This document shows, piece after piece, positions 1 through 7,752 of a stretch of 30,044 nt of DNA (its first letter is position 1; each line of letters starts with the position of its first letter). Made by a program: the position numbers and the translations under genes. This stretch comes from Brumimicrobium sp033722555 (GTDB lineage Bacteria > Bacteroidota > Bacteroidia > Flavobacteriales_D > Crocinitomicaceae): NCBI GenBank assembly GCA_033722555.1, contig JAWVYS010000035.1:1-30044 (forward strand), given 5' to 3'. A model generated the notes under the pieces. It was not told the DNA's origin and did not search any database. It saw only the letters and a program-made list of their open reading frames with translations.

Positions 1-1680
1 AAAAGAATAATTATCACCGTCCACAAGACCTGATATCACTACAGATCCTCCGTTTGCAACAGAAGTTGTTGAAAGCGAAGCGGAAGCAGGCTGTAAATTA
101 GAGATGGTAAAGTTACTTCCATTGAATTCCGGCATACCTCCATTTATGGTAACGGTTGCTGTACCGGCTTGACAGTCTTCAACAATGTTTGTGGTAATAG
201 GATTGAGATAAGTAGCAGTTGTCATTTGATCGATAGCAAGATCATAACAGTCCGCCTGATACGTTAAATTACTAACCGAACCAAGTGTCATAGGAACGAT
301 ATAAAATTCGTCACCAGCACCTATACCTATTGAGTTTAGGAATGGATCAGCGTCACCACCGTTGTTCAACAATGAAATATCTTCAGAAGTAATATAACCT
401 GCGAGGCAAGGATCCGCACCCGGATCAATTCCGACTCCTCCCGGAGTAGGTGGACAAGTGTAAATAAAATATATTAGGCCAGGGTCATTTCCCGGAGCAA
501 TTGGTGGTATAGCCCAGTCATCATTTGACGTTACGTCTAATACATCTCCGTCACAAAGGATATAATTATTTACAGCGTTACCTGTTAAATTGGATGTTAC
601 AGTACCAGCTTCATCAGGCGGTGTGTATCCAGGTAAGTTAATGGATACCGTCTGAGTACAAAGCGGGTCAGCAGAAAAGTATACAGTGAAATCACAGTTT
701 CCTCCAGCCAAGGTAGCTTGAAGGGAATTATGTATATAATTAATAAGTCCTGGATCATTAAATGGAGCAGAGGCGATTATTGTTTGATTACCATCACAAT
801 CTTCGAAAATCAAATCTCCTGATGCCGGAGGAGTAGTGAATTCAACTACGCCATCGATTTCCCACATATTGGAACAGTTGTCCAGAAATGCATAAACTTC
901 GAAATTAGTTATGAGACAAGTACTACAGTTGTTAACAGTGATCGTTGTAGATGCCTGATCATCACAAGGTGCAGAACCGATTGTATAGTTGATAGTGTGT
1001 GTTCCGGTTCCGGCTGCAGAGGGATCAAAAACACCCGATGCGGAAACGCCAGGTCCAGACCATGTTCCACCCATATTTACTGCATTTAACTGTACTGGGC
1101 CATCTGTATCACAAAAGGGGCCTACCGGTGTAATTGTTGCATCAGGAGGACCGGTTTGAGCACTCCCGGCTGTACTTGCTAAATCCAGTGTAAAACTCGT
1201 TTGAACATCACTCCAGTCCTCTACTAAAATCATAATTACGTCACCCGTTTGAACGGTAGGAGCAGGAACACTCGCTGCACAAGGGAAAGCGGTTCCGAAT
1301 TGTGCACATCCTGAAGATGCGGATGCATAATTACAAGAAAGTTCGGATGTAGTACTTAAATCCCCACAAGGGTTTGCAGATCCGGTAATATCAAAAACCG
1401 CAACATCCAAAAAACCACCAGTTGTGTTTGCATTAACTAGCAGATTCAGATTACCTCCTTGAGTAATATAAAGAATGATGTACGCATAATTAGGAGCAGC
1501 CTGTCCATTCCAAAAATCCAAACAAGACGAAGGATTAGCCGAAGCGGGCTGAAAATTGAATGGTCCTGCTAAAGAGTTATTATCACAGATCGTGGTGTTT
1601 GTATTACACTGAGATAAGGAGTTTTTAGCTACCCCTCCTATTAATGAAAAAATTAAAAACGTGTAGAATAATTGTCGCAT
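1..1680 (-). CDS. Large secreted Ig/PKD-like repeat protein, gliding-adhesin style (C-terminus beyond window)
   Basis: Reading leftwards from an ATG at 1680, the frame stays open for 560 codons to the window edge, so only the N-terminal part is seen. It starts with a signal peptide (MRQLFYTFLIFSLIGG, cleavage near the SLSQ that follows). A Cys-containing N-terminal domain follows, with the segment AGPFNFQPASANPSSCLDFW common in large Bacteroidota surface proteins. Near residues 185-235 there is an Ig/PKD-like module (GGTWSGPGVSASGVFDPSAA). Further beta-rich, Cys-, Asn- and Thr-rich modules follow. Such proteins are usually exported by T9SS and end in a sorting or gliding-associated domain; that end is outside the window, so T9SS export is inferred. 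The gene starts 7 nt after the stop of the small secreted protein at 1688-2026, so the two are probably co-transcribed. Confidence 0.85.
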   Translation of the reverse strand, partial: MRQLFYTFLIFSLIGGVAKNSLSQCNTNTTICDNNSLAGPFNFQPASANPSSCLDFWNGQAAPNYAYIILYITQGGNLNLLVNANTTGGFLDVAVFDITGSANPCGDLSTTSELSCNYASASSGCAQFGTAFPCAASVPAPTVQTGDVIMILVEDWSDVQTSFTLDLASTAGSAQTGPPDATITPVGPFCDTDGPVQLNAVNMGGTWSGPGVSASGVFDPSAAGTGTHTINYTIGSAPCDDQASTTITVNNCSTCLITNFEVYAFLDNCSNMWEIDGVVEFTTPPASGDLIFEDCDGNQTIIASAPFNDPGLINYIHNSLQATLAGGNCDFTVYFSADPLCTQTVSINLPGYTPPDEAGTVTSNLTGNAVNNYILCDGDVLDVTSNDDWAIPPIAPGNDPGLIYFIYTCPPTPGGVGIDPGADPCLAGYITSEDISLLNNGGDADPFLNSIGIGAGDEFYIVPMTLGSVSNLTYQADCYDLAIDQMTTATYLNPITTNIVEDCQAGTATVTINGGMPEFNGSNFTISNLQPASASLSTTSVANGGSVVISGLVDGDNYSF

Positions 1681-1687
1681 GTCGGGT

Positions 1688-2026
1688 TTACTTTTTTACA
1701 ATTTTATAATTGAAAACGTGAAAGTGAATGAGTATGTCATCGAGCCGTTCATTTGAAACGGAAGGACCACTGAACTTAAGTATAAATTTATCGTCATTTT
1801 GATTATAATCGATGCTCTCAAGTTCAGAATAATGATTCGTTAAACGGGATTTGAAGGCCTCCATCTTGCTGGGATTAAGGTCTCTTTGGTTGATAAACTC
1901 AAGTGAAAAACCATTGTCTGACTGATGCTGTTCAAGAAGGACTTCGGGATGGTTTTGTTCAGTATTCTGAGAAAAGGATGAAAAACTGATAACTGAGAAA
2001 ATTATTAAAGTAAATAAGTATTTCAT
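1688..2026 (-). CDS. Small secreted protein of unknown function, upstream of the large surface protein
   Basis: This 112-residue protein begins with a clear signal peptide (about residues 1-19, ending FSSFSQ), so it should be periplasmic or extracellular. After a polar spacer, the mature part reads as strand-helix-strand-strand-helix-strand: GFSLEFI, then PSKMEAFKSRL, DKFILKF, SNERLDDILIHF, YKIVKK. That order is the one seen in ferredoxin-like/HMA-type folds, but there is no CxxC metal motif. I do not recognise a family. It sits 7 nt upstream of the giant secreted protein and probably shares its mRNA, which hints at a role in its folding or surface display. Gene reality is well supported by the signal peptide and spacing; function is unknown. 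Confidence 0.75.
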   Translation of the reverse strand: MKYLFTLIIFSVISFSSFSQNTEQNHPEVLLEQHQSDNGFSLEFINQRDLNPSKMEAFKSRLTNHYSELESIDYNQNDDKFILKFSGPSVSNERLDDILIHFHVFNYKIVKK

Positions 2027-2087
2027 ATCAAAATAGATTGTTCGGTGTACTTAACGAGCACAGAATCTGTAGGGTTGCCTTGTTCAG

Positions 2088-3065
2088 CTATTTCTTTTCC
2101 GGAAATCTATATCCGTAACTTAATCTTAAATAATAATAATTTTGACTATACCTAAAATCATTGAAGCGAATACTTTTGTTGTCAAAGGAGCTTGTCAGCA
2201 TCAAAAACCAGTTATCAACATTGTAACCGAACTGAAATTTCAAATCTAATCGTGGAGCGAGGCCTAAAAAACCACGACTTGTATTATCATAATTGTAAAC
2301 TTTAGCTTGTATTACGGCACCTAAACCGGCAAGAAAACCGAACTGCCATCCTTCGTTGTTATTGCTATAGGCCCAACCCGGAACTACACCGAGGTCGAAG
2401 GCGCTTATATTGTGAGACCGGTAAAGGGAACGCTGAATTTCAAAAAATGAATGTGGCATTATACTATCAGTGCTTCCGATACCATGAATATTGAGGGTGT
2501 ATTTCATATAAAAAGTCGAAGCGGGTTGATGGTATCTACCTGCAATACCTACCGCCGGTTTGATTTTAAACTCCTCATTTTTGAAGCGGTATCCGTTCAT
2601 ACTGAACGAAAAAGAACGCAGCTGATCATTTATTAAAACGTTTTCTTCAGTTTGTTCAAGGTTCTTTGATATTCTATCGGCGTTGATTAATCCGAAACCA
2701 TTATATCCATGTATGTCCATGGCAAAAAACCATTTTTTGACTTCAAACGAAAAGCCTAGGTCGAAATAGTTCGTTTCACCGTATTGCGACCTAGATCTGA
2801 GATAACCGGGTAATTTAAAGTTGAAATTAAGAGCAAACCATTTGTAATTAATACCAATTCCCATGATTGCATTTAGATTCGCACGGTACCTCAAATTATT
2901 TACTTGACCGAAATCATCGTTCAAACGGAAGGGAGCATCATTAATTCCAATGGAAGTATGCAGAATCAGATTGTCACGATATAGCGTATAGGGAAGAGAG
3001 TCATTCTGACCAATGACTTCGCATAGCCTAATGAGAAAAATGAATATTATTACGAATCTTTTCAT
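2088..3065 (-). CDS. DUF4421-like outer membrane beta-barrel protein
   Basis: A 325-residue protein with an N-terminal signal peptide (about 1-19, ending VIGQ). The rest alternates short amphipathic strands with turns, e.g. MGIGINYKWFALNFNF and FDLGFSFEVKKWFFAMDIHG, and ends in an aromatic-rich strand (YYLRLSYGYRFPEKK) as outer membrane barrels do. The 'RYRANLNAIMGIGINYKWF' segment resembles the 'yrPN..lglGf.Ykw' pattern I associate with Bacteroidota DUF4421 proteins. Assignment is from memory of the family and may be a relative rather than a strict member. The molecular role is unknown; it should sit in the outer membrane. It lies 61 nt upstream of the small secreted protein on the same strand and could head the same transcript. 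Confidence 0.7.
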   Translation of the reverse strand: MKRFVIIFIFLIRLCEVIGQNDSLPYTLYRDNLILHTSIGINDAPFRLNDDFGQVNNLRYRANLNAIMGIGINYKWFALNFNFKLPGYLRSRSQYGETNYFDLGFSFEVKKWFFAMDIHGYNGFGLINADRISKNLEQTEENVLINDQLRSFSFSMNGYRFKNEEFKIKPAVGIAGRYHQPASTFYMKYTLNIHGIGSTDSIMPHSFFEIQRSLYRSHNISAFDLGVVPGWAYSNNNEGWQFGFLAGLGAVIQAKVYNYDNTSRGFLGLAPRLDLKFQFGYNVDNWFLMLTSSFDNKSIRFNDFRYSQNYYYLRLSYGYRFPEKK

Positions 3066-3073
3066 CGCAAGAG

Positions 3074-3081
3074 CAAATGTA
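3074..3081 (-). promoter_or_regulatory. Possible -7 promoter element for the DUF4421-like gene
   Basis: On the minus strand the bases read TACATTTG, matching the Bacteroidota -7 consensus TAnnTTTG, 8 nt before the ATG at 3065. The start of transcription would fall only a few bases before the ATG, so the mRNA would be nearly leaderless. No TTG is found at the -33 distance, so this could be chance in AT-rich DNA. Confidence 0.3.
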
Positions 3082-3097
3082 CGTTTCTTGTATTATT

Positions 3098-3130
3098 TTG
3101 TTTCATTCTATAGTCAACTTTATATTTTTG
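3098..3130 (+). promoter_or_regulatory. Bacteroidota-type promoter for the methyltransferase/peroxidase pair
   Basis: TTG at 3098-3100 (within TTTTG), 22 nt, then TATTTTTG at 3123-3130 fits the -33/-7 pattern TTG-N17-23-TAnnTTTG. Transcription would start near 3135, giving a leader of about 45 nt before the ATG at 3181. A second -7 match (TATATTTG, 3166-3173) lies closer to the ATG but has no -33 partner. Confidence 0.45.
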
Positions 3131-3180
3131 TTCTTCCTTTCAATATTTAAGCATCAAAATGTATTTATATTTGAACATTC

Positions 3181-3954
3181 ATGAAAAAAGTATATAAGTT
3201 TTTACTCAATAAATTGCCACGGCCCCTGCTCATTAGACTGAGCTATGTTTTTCGCATTTTTGCACCGGCTCTTTACAGGGGGAATAAGGTAGAATGCCCG
3301 GTGTGTGAGCGATCTTTCAATAAATTCCTTTCATACGGTTCATCGGTTGCGCATAGGGAAAATGTACTTTGCCCTTATGATTTAACTCTTGAACGTCATC
3401 GGTTGATGTGGTTATATTTAAAAGATCATACTGATTTTTTTTCGGAAAAAAAGGAAGTTCTTCATATCGCACCGGAACAATGTTTTCATAAGCGTTTCAA
3501 AAAGCAGGAAAACCTGAATTATTTGACAGGAGATCTTGTTTCCCCGATTGCAGATATGCATTTCGATCTTCACAACATTCCTCTTGAGGACAATCGTTTT
3601 GATGTGATTTTTTGTAATCATGTTCTGGAACATGTAGATGACGCGATGCAATGTATGAAAGAGTTGTACCGTGTAATGAATCACGGGGGATGGGGGATTT
3701 TTCAGGTTCCTCAAGACTTTAACAGAGATGTAACATACGAGGATAAATCCATTGTTTCGCCGGAGGAAAGAGAAAAACATTTTTGGCAAAAAGATCATGT
3801 TCGACTATTCGGAAAGGACTATCCGGACTGGCTGAGAAAAGCGGGTTTTGAAATTGAAGAATTTAGACCCAAGGAGGAGTTTTCAGCGGAACAGATCGCA
3901 AGATATCGGCTCATGCCTGGAGAAATCCTTTATATTGCCCGAAAAACAAAATAA
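3181..3954 (+). CDS. Class I SAM-dependent methyltransferase with N-terminal Cys motif
   Basis: A 257-residue cytoplasmic protein. Residues about 1-35 are basic and hydrophobic, perhaps membrane-associating. Then comes ECPVCERSF (C39, C42) and LCPYD (C64), resembling a small zinc ribbon. The methyltransferase core follows: motif I region VLHIAPE (94-99), then FDVIFCNHVLEHVDD (140-154), the typical 'LEHV' post-strand signature of Methyltransf_11 enzymes, and a strand with WGIFQVPQ. Substrate is unknown. Relatives often sit in surface-polysaccharide clusters, but nothing here shows that. The fourth expected zinc ligand (CPxC) is an Asp (CPYD). The stop is 5 nt before the cytochrome c peroxidase ATG, so the two genes probably form an operon. 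Confidence 0.85.
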   Translation: MKKVYKFLLNKLPRPLLIRLSYVFRIFAPALYRGNKVECPVCERSFNKFLSYGSSVAHRENVLCPYDLTLERHRLMWLYLKDHTDFFSEKKEVLHIAPEQCFHKRFKKQENLNYLTGDLVSPIADMHFDLHNIPLEDNRFDVIFCNHVLEHVDDAMQCMKELYRVMNHGGWGIFQVPQDFNRDVTYEDKSIVSPEEREKHFWQKDHVRLFGKDYPDWLRKAGFEIEEFRPKEEFSAEQIARYRLMPGEILYIARKTK

Positions 3955-3959
3955 AATTC

Positions 3960-4937
3960 ATGCGAATTTTCTTCCTTTTGATCATTTTACCTCTGGTTAT
4001 TTGCATATCCTGTAAAGGGAAAAGTTCAACCGGTCAGGTAACTAAGGTCGATCAGTACGACACACTGGTTTTTAAGGAAGACTTACGAATACTGGGTGAA
4101 AAGCTGTTTTTTGATAAAAGATTGTCCCTGGATAATTCGATTTCCTGTGCTTCCTGTCACATACCTGCTTTGGCTTTTACAGATGGAAAAAAGTTAAGTC
4201 AGGGAATTCACCACAGAAGTACGAAAAGAAATTCACCTTCAATTATGGGTGTGGTCAACCAGGATAAATTCATGTGGGATGGAGGAGTAAAAACTCTTGA
4301 ACTTCAGGTTTTGGTGCCTTTACAGGATACCAATGAAATGGGAAGCAGGATTTCTGAACTGATCCCTGAACTGCGGAGCGATGTATGGTATGAAAAAATG
4401 TCTCAAAAACTATTTAAACATTCATTCGATGGATATACCCTTACACGAGCGTTGGGACATTTTCAGAGAAGTCTTTATAAGGAAAACAGTGTATACGACG
4501 ACTGGAGAAGGGGAGCTGAAGGTGATTTCTCTCAGCTCAAAAGAGGTTACGACCTGTTTACAAATAAACTAAACTGCGCTGCATGCCATTCAGGATCAAA
4601 TTTCACCGACAATGGGCTCAAAAACAATGGTATTTATGAGCGTTTTTCAGATCAGGGACATTATTTAATATCCGGAGATTCATCCGATATCGGAAAATTC
4701 AAGGTTCCCGGCTTAAGAAATGTGGAAATCACGTCTCCTTACATGCATGATGGTTCCATTGCTACTCTTGAAGAGGTGATTGAGCATTATGCATCCGGGG
4801 GAAAAAATCATCCGAACAAAAGTGAATTAATTCAACCTTTCACCTTAACCCCTAAAGAAAAGGAAGACCTTCTTTTTTTTCTGAGATCCTTGAGTGATAA
4901 GGAAATTAAGCGAAACTGGGAGAAAGTTTTTCGTTAG
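3960..4937 (+). CDS. Di-haem cytochrome c peroxidase (CcpA/MauG family), probable lipoprotein
   Basis: A 325-residue protein with two c-type haem sites, CASCH (C63, C66, H67) and CAACH (C206, C209, H210), spaced as in bacterial di-haem cytochrome c peroxidases. These reduce H2O2 to water with electrons from small cytochromes in the periplasm. Family marks include LGEKLFFDKRLSLDNSISC before haem 1, PSIMGVVNQDKFMWDGG after it, and FKVPGLRNVEITSPYMHDG near the C-terminus, which supplies the distal Met (M262). The N-terminus is a hydrophobic leader followed by CISCKG, so the protein may be lipidated at C18, although the -3 residue is Cys rather than Leu. Length is normal for the family. It follows the methyltransferase by 5 nt. 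Confidence 0.92.
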   Translation: MRIFFLLIILPLVICISCKGKSSTGQVTKVDQYDTLVFKEDLRILGEKLFFDKRLSLDNSISCASCHIPALAFTDGKKLSQGIHHRSTKRNSPSIMGVVNQDKFMWDGGVKTLELQVLVPLQDTNEMGSRISELIPELRSDVWYEKMSQKLFKHSFDGYTLTRALGHFQRSLYKENSVYDDWRRGAEGDFSQLKRGYDLFTNKLNCAACHSGSNFTDNGLKNNGIYERFSDQGHYLISGDSSDIGKFKVPGLRNVEITSPYMHDGSIATLEEVIEHYASGGKNHPNKSELIQPFTLTPKEKEDLLFFLRSLSDKEIKRNWEKVFR

Positions 4938-4996
4938 CTTCATCTGTCTATTTTTCCTTTCGACAATTTATTGCTAAAATTTTCGTTTTAAATATG

Positions 4997-5020
4997 TAAC
5001 GAGATTCCCGTATTTCGTTA
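4997..5020 (+). promoter_or_regulatory. Inverted repeat TAACGA-N12-TCGTTA; possible ECF-type promoter or operator
   Basis: Perfect 6-nt arms at 4997-5002 and 5015-5020 are separated by 12 nt, about 60 nt before the ECF sigma ATG. The same bases can be read as TAAC, then 15 nt, then CGTTA, which looks like an ECF-sigma promoter (an AAC core at -35 and a CGT core at -10). This would allow the sigma factor to control its own gene. No standard -33/-7 pair is evident in this gap. The assignment is inference from spacing only. Confidence 0.3.
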
Positions 5021-5082
5021 TGAAGTTGAAAAAATGTGTCTGCAAGCACTTTTTTCTGCTTTAAACCGGTAAACCCAAAACT

Positions 5083-5664
5083 ATGACTAGAGTAAACCCC
5101 ATTTATCATCATTCCGAGAAAAAACTTCATGAGGAGTTGGAATGGATAACGCTCGCAAAAAGTGATCCAAGGCATTTTGCCCCGCTTTACGAAAAATATC
5201 ACGAACAGATTTTCCGATACATCAATCAGCGAATGGATGACCACGAACTCGCATTTGATGTGACCTCACAGGTTTTTCTAAAAGCACTCAGGAATTTGCA
5301 TAAATATGAATTCCGTGGACTTCCCCTTGGATCATGGTTGTATAGAATTGCTAAAAGCGAGTTAAATCAGGCTTTTAGAGACCGTAAAGCTAAACGAGCG
5401 ATCAATATTGAAAAGACCCATCTATCTACTTTTATGGAGGTTTTCAAAGAAGAAGAAAGCCTGATAAATCGCGAAAGACTTTTTAACGCATTGGATATGC
5501 TCAAAGAATCCGATCTTCAACTGATTGAAATGCGTTATTTCGAGGACCGACCTTATAAGGAAATGGGGGAGATTCTGGATATTACTGAAAATAATGCGAA
5601 GGTAAAGACCTTCAGAGCTTTGGAAAAACTGAAACACTACTTTAATAAAAATTTACGGGAATGA
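5083..5664 (+). CDS. ECF-family RNA polymerase sigma factor
   Basis: At 193 residues this has the usual ECF size. Region 2 spans about 28-95 (FAPLYEKYHEQIFRYINQRM, then the aromatic/basic stretch FRGLPLGSWLYRIAKSELNQ), which melts and binds the -10. Region 4 spans about 135-188 (LKESDLQLIEMRYFEDRPYK, EMGEILDITENNAKVKTFRA), a helix-turn-helix for the -35. No region 3 and no signal peptide. The ATG of the next gene overlaps the stop as ATGA (5661-5664). The coupled membrane protein is therefore the likely partner that restrains or senses for this sigma factor. Its targets are unknown; the downstream exported proteins are candidates. Confidence 0.92.
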   Translation: MTRVNPIYHHSEKKLHEELEWITLAKSDPRHFAPLYEKYHEQIFRYINQRMDDHELAFDVTSQVFLKALRNLHKYEFRGLPLGSWLYRIAKSELNQAFRDRKAKRAINIEKTHLSTFMEVFKEEESLINRERLFNALDMLKESDLQLIEMRYFEDRPYKEMGEILDITENNAKVKTFRALEKLKHYFNKNLRE

Positions 5665-7310
5665 ATAACCGAAAGATAATATATGGACCAAAGAGTATCT
5701 CTTCCGAAGAGATAAAAAAGAAGCAGAATTTTGAAAATATAATAACGGGACTAAAAAAACCTCCCTCGACCCTGTGGAAAATAACGGGTTTCTGGGGAGC
5801 GATTGGCACCTCGATTATTGCACTGCTGCTTTATAATAATTATTTTAAAAATCATGAAAACGAAAATTCGGCTTATGAAGAAAAAATTACGCTAAATGAA
5901 AAAATCTCCGCTGATAACCTTCCTGCTGATACTGAATGTCTAAAAACATTGAATAAAGAGGAGGATCTTAAATTTGAAAGTTTTTTTATTGATCCGAAAA
6001 TGGCCCATGTCCTCAATCTTGAAGATGGTTCGGTGATTAAGATCAAGGAGAATTCATTCATTACCACTTCAGATTTACCCGTGGAGATAAAATTGCGGGT
6101 TTTCAGAAATAAATCCGAGGCATTTATAGCAGGTGTCCCCATGGACTATCAGGATGGAGCCTTCGAATCTGCCGGAATGATCGAAATTAGAGGCTTTCAA
6201 GGTGGAAAGCCTGTAGGAATTCACGCGGAAAAACCTATTGAGATAAGCCTTAGACTTCACAAAGATCCCGAAGCATTCAGTTTCTATCAACTCGATGAAA
6301 AAACGGGTAGCTGGTCTACGTACGAAGCGAAATTCAAAGAAGCATCGAAAAATACGAGACAGGAAAATTCTACTCAACTGATTAATGAGGAGATTCGATC
6401 AAATGAGGACAGAATTACCGCAATAACTCATGAACTTGAATCAATAACTCTTCCAAAGAGAGAAGATTTTCATTTGCCTTCAGAAAAGAGCCGTATGTTT
6501 AATCTAAAGTTCGATCCTTATGAGTTCCCGGAACTACGTTCTCTCGGTAACGTTCAGTTTGAGGCTCTGCCGGGACAAAAGAATTACAATGAGGTGATTA
6601 ATACGATCTGGTCGAAAATGGCCCTTGAATCGATCAGTGAAAATGAATATCTGGTAAAGTTTACACATCCCTCAGGAAAAGAAGAGTCATTGCGGGTCAG
6701 ACCTGTTTTGGGCGGTGAAGCGTTCGAAAAAGCTCTGAATAAATTTTCTGTTGCTTTGGAAGCAAAATTGGCCAAAGAAAAAGAATTGGAGAACGAAATG
6801 GCTGAATTAAAACGAAAGAATGAGGAACGACAGGCAGAGCTTCTTGAAAAAATACAAGAAAGAGATGCCCGGTTGGTAGAAAATCTTAAGACCGGTTATT
6901 CCGACGAAAATGCTGAAATAATTATAGCATCGGCAGAATTCAGTACAACAAGATGGGGCGTTTTTAACGCAGACAGGCCTGTTAAATATCCTTTTCCTAT
7001 AGGTCAGCCCATGCGTATGGAACTCGCAGGGAAACAGTTCTTTCCTGATCAGATATTTGTTTTTGATTTGAAAAAGGACGTGCGTTACGAATTTGGTAAC
7101 CCGCTCCACGATATAAAGGATTTTGGGATCAATAATAATGAGACCGTTATTATTGTCAGAGACTCCGGAAACAGGCTGGGGTATCTAAGAATTGATAACC
7201 GCAGTGAGTTAAAGGATATGGAAACCAAAGAATTTACCCCGATCAGAGCTCAGGACATTACCATTGAATACTTCAAGAACCTACTTCATGAAAATCGTGT
7301 GCGGGCTTAG
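5661..7310 (+). CDS. Single-TM envelope protein coupled to ECF sigma (candidate anti-sigma factor/sensor)
   Basis: A 549-residue protein. Residues 1-38 are cytoplasmic and short, 39-61 form one transmembrane segment (GFWGAIGTSIIALLLYNNYF), and the rest is periplasmic. Residues about 107-223 match a domain seen in many Bacteroidota envelope proteins (GSVIKIKENSF, then FIAGVPMDYQDGAFESAGMI, then FSFYQLDEKTGSW), ZU5-like in style. Residues about 363-410 are a charged coiled coil. About 425-549 include FSTTRWGVFNADRP, another repeated Bacteroidota motif. The 4-nt overlap with the sigma gene gives the role by context. The short N-terminal tail has no recognisable zinc anti-sigma HxxxCxxC motif, so a direct anti-sigma function is not proven. 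Its end overlaps the next gene by 23 nt. Confidence 0.8.
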   Translation: MNNRKIIYGPKSISSEEIKKKQNFENIITGLKKPPSTLWKITGFWGAIGTSIIALLLYNNYFKNHENENSAYEEKITLNEKISADNLPADTECLKTLNKEEDLKFESFFIDPKMAHVLNLEDGSVIKIKENSFITTSDLPVEIKLRVFRNKSEAFIAGVPMDYQDGAFESAGMIEIRGFQGGKPVGIHAEKPIEISLRLHKDPEAFSFYQLDEKTGSWSTYEAKFKEASKNTRQENSTQLINEEIRSNEDRITAITHELESITLPKREDFHLPSEKSRMFNLKFDPYEFPELRSLGNVQFEALPGQKNYNEVINTIWSKMALESISENEYLVKFTHPSGKEESLRVRPVLGGEAFEKALNKFSVALEAKLAKEKELENEMAELKRKNEERQAELLEKIQERDARLVENLKTGYSDENAEIIIASAEFSTTRWGVFNADRPVKYPFPIGQPMRMELAGKQFFPDQIFVFDLKKDVRYEFGNPLHDIKDFGINNNETVIIVRDSGNRLGYLRIDNRSELKDMETKEFTPIRAQDITIEYFKNLLHENRVRA

Positions 7311-7692
7311 CGCTGTTATGATTGCCATATCAGTAATTGCTCAGGTGGATGAAATTAAACTTGAAAGAGAGTTTAATGAAATGGATTATTCACCCCAGAT
7401 CGCGGGTTATTTTCACGGGGATATTCCTGAGGATAAGGTGTGCGACGTTAGAGGTTTGTTTACCGGAAGAGGACTGCGTATCGTTGTTTTCGATCTCGAG
7501 TATTATGATGGTCGCGAAGAGGTGAAAATTCACGTTGTAGGAAACCAGATTCCTGATTCCGTTTGCATGATAATCAAAACATTGTCGATTGAAAATGAAC
7601 TTTTTTTTACCGGGATAAAGGCAGTGGATCTTGACGGAAGTATTAAAAATTTACCTCCGATGAGATTGGTGGCGGTGAAAGAAGATGAATAA
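7288..7692 (+). CDS. Small exported protein resembling the C-terminal domain of GldM
   Basis: A 134-residue protein from the ATG at 7288; an upstream in-frame TTG at 7264 would add eight residues before the signal peptide and is less likely. Residues 1-19 form a signal peptide (ending SVIAQ). The C-terminal half, GNQIPDSVCMIIKTL followed by ELFFTGIKAVDLDGSIKNLP (85-124), looks like the end of the gliding/T9SS protein GldM (PorM), where a segment of the form 'GDrvyFenIkA.gpDGtvr.l' closes the protein. GldM itself is about four times longer and membrane-anchored, so this is at most an isolated domain. The start overlaps the end of the envelope gene by 23 nt, so the genes are one transcript. The family link is from memory and unverified. 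Confidence 0.7.
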   Translation: MKIVCGLSAVMIAISVIAQVDEIKLEREFNEMDYSPQIAGYFHGDIPEDKVCDVRGLFTGRGLRIVVFDLEYYDGREEVKIHVVGNQIPDSVCMIIKTLSIENELFFTGIKAVDLDGSIKNLPPMRLVAVKEDE

Positions 7693-7752
7693 ATGTTCTT
7701 AGATAGATCGGTTTTGCTAAATTTACGGTCTGTAATCGTTAAACAAAAGTTC

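Noticed and set aside
3418..3798. Minus-strand open frame of 126 codons
   Set aside because: It lies entirely opposite the methyltransferase core, with hydrophobic and basic noise composition.
7264..7287. Upstream TTG start for the GldM-tail-like gene
   Set aside because: It would put eight polar residues before a clean signal peptide; ATG at 7288 is the better start.
7693..7752. Upstream ATG start for the T9SS cargo gene
   Set aside because: It would add 20 residues, several charged, in front of the signal peptide.
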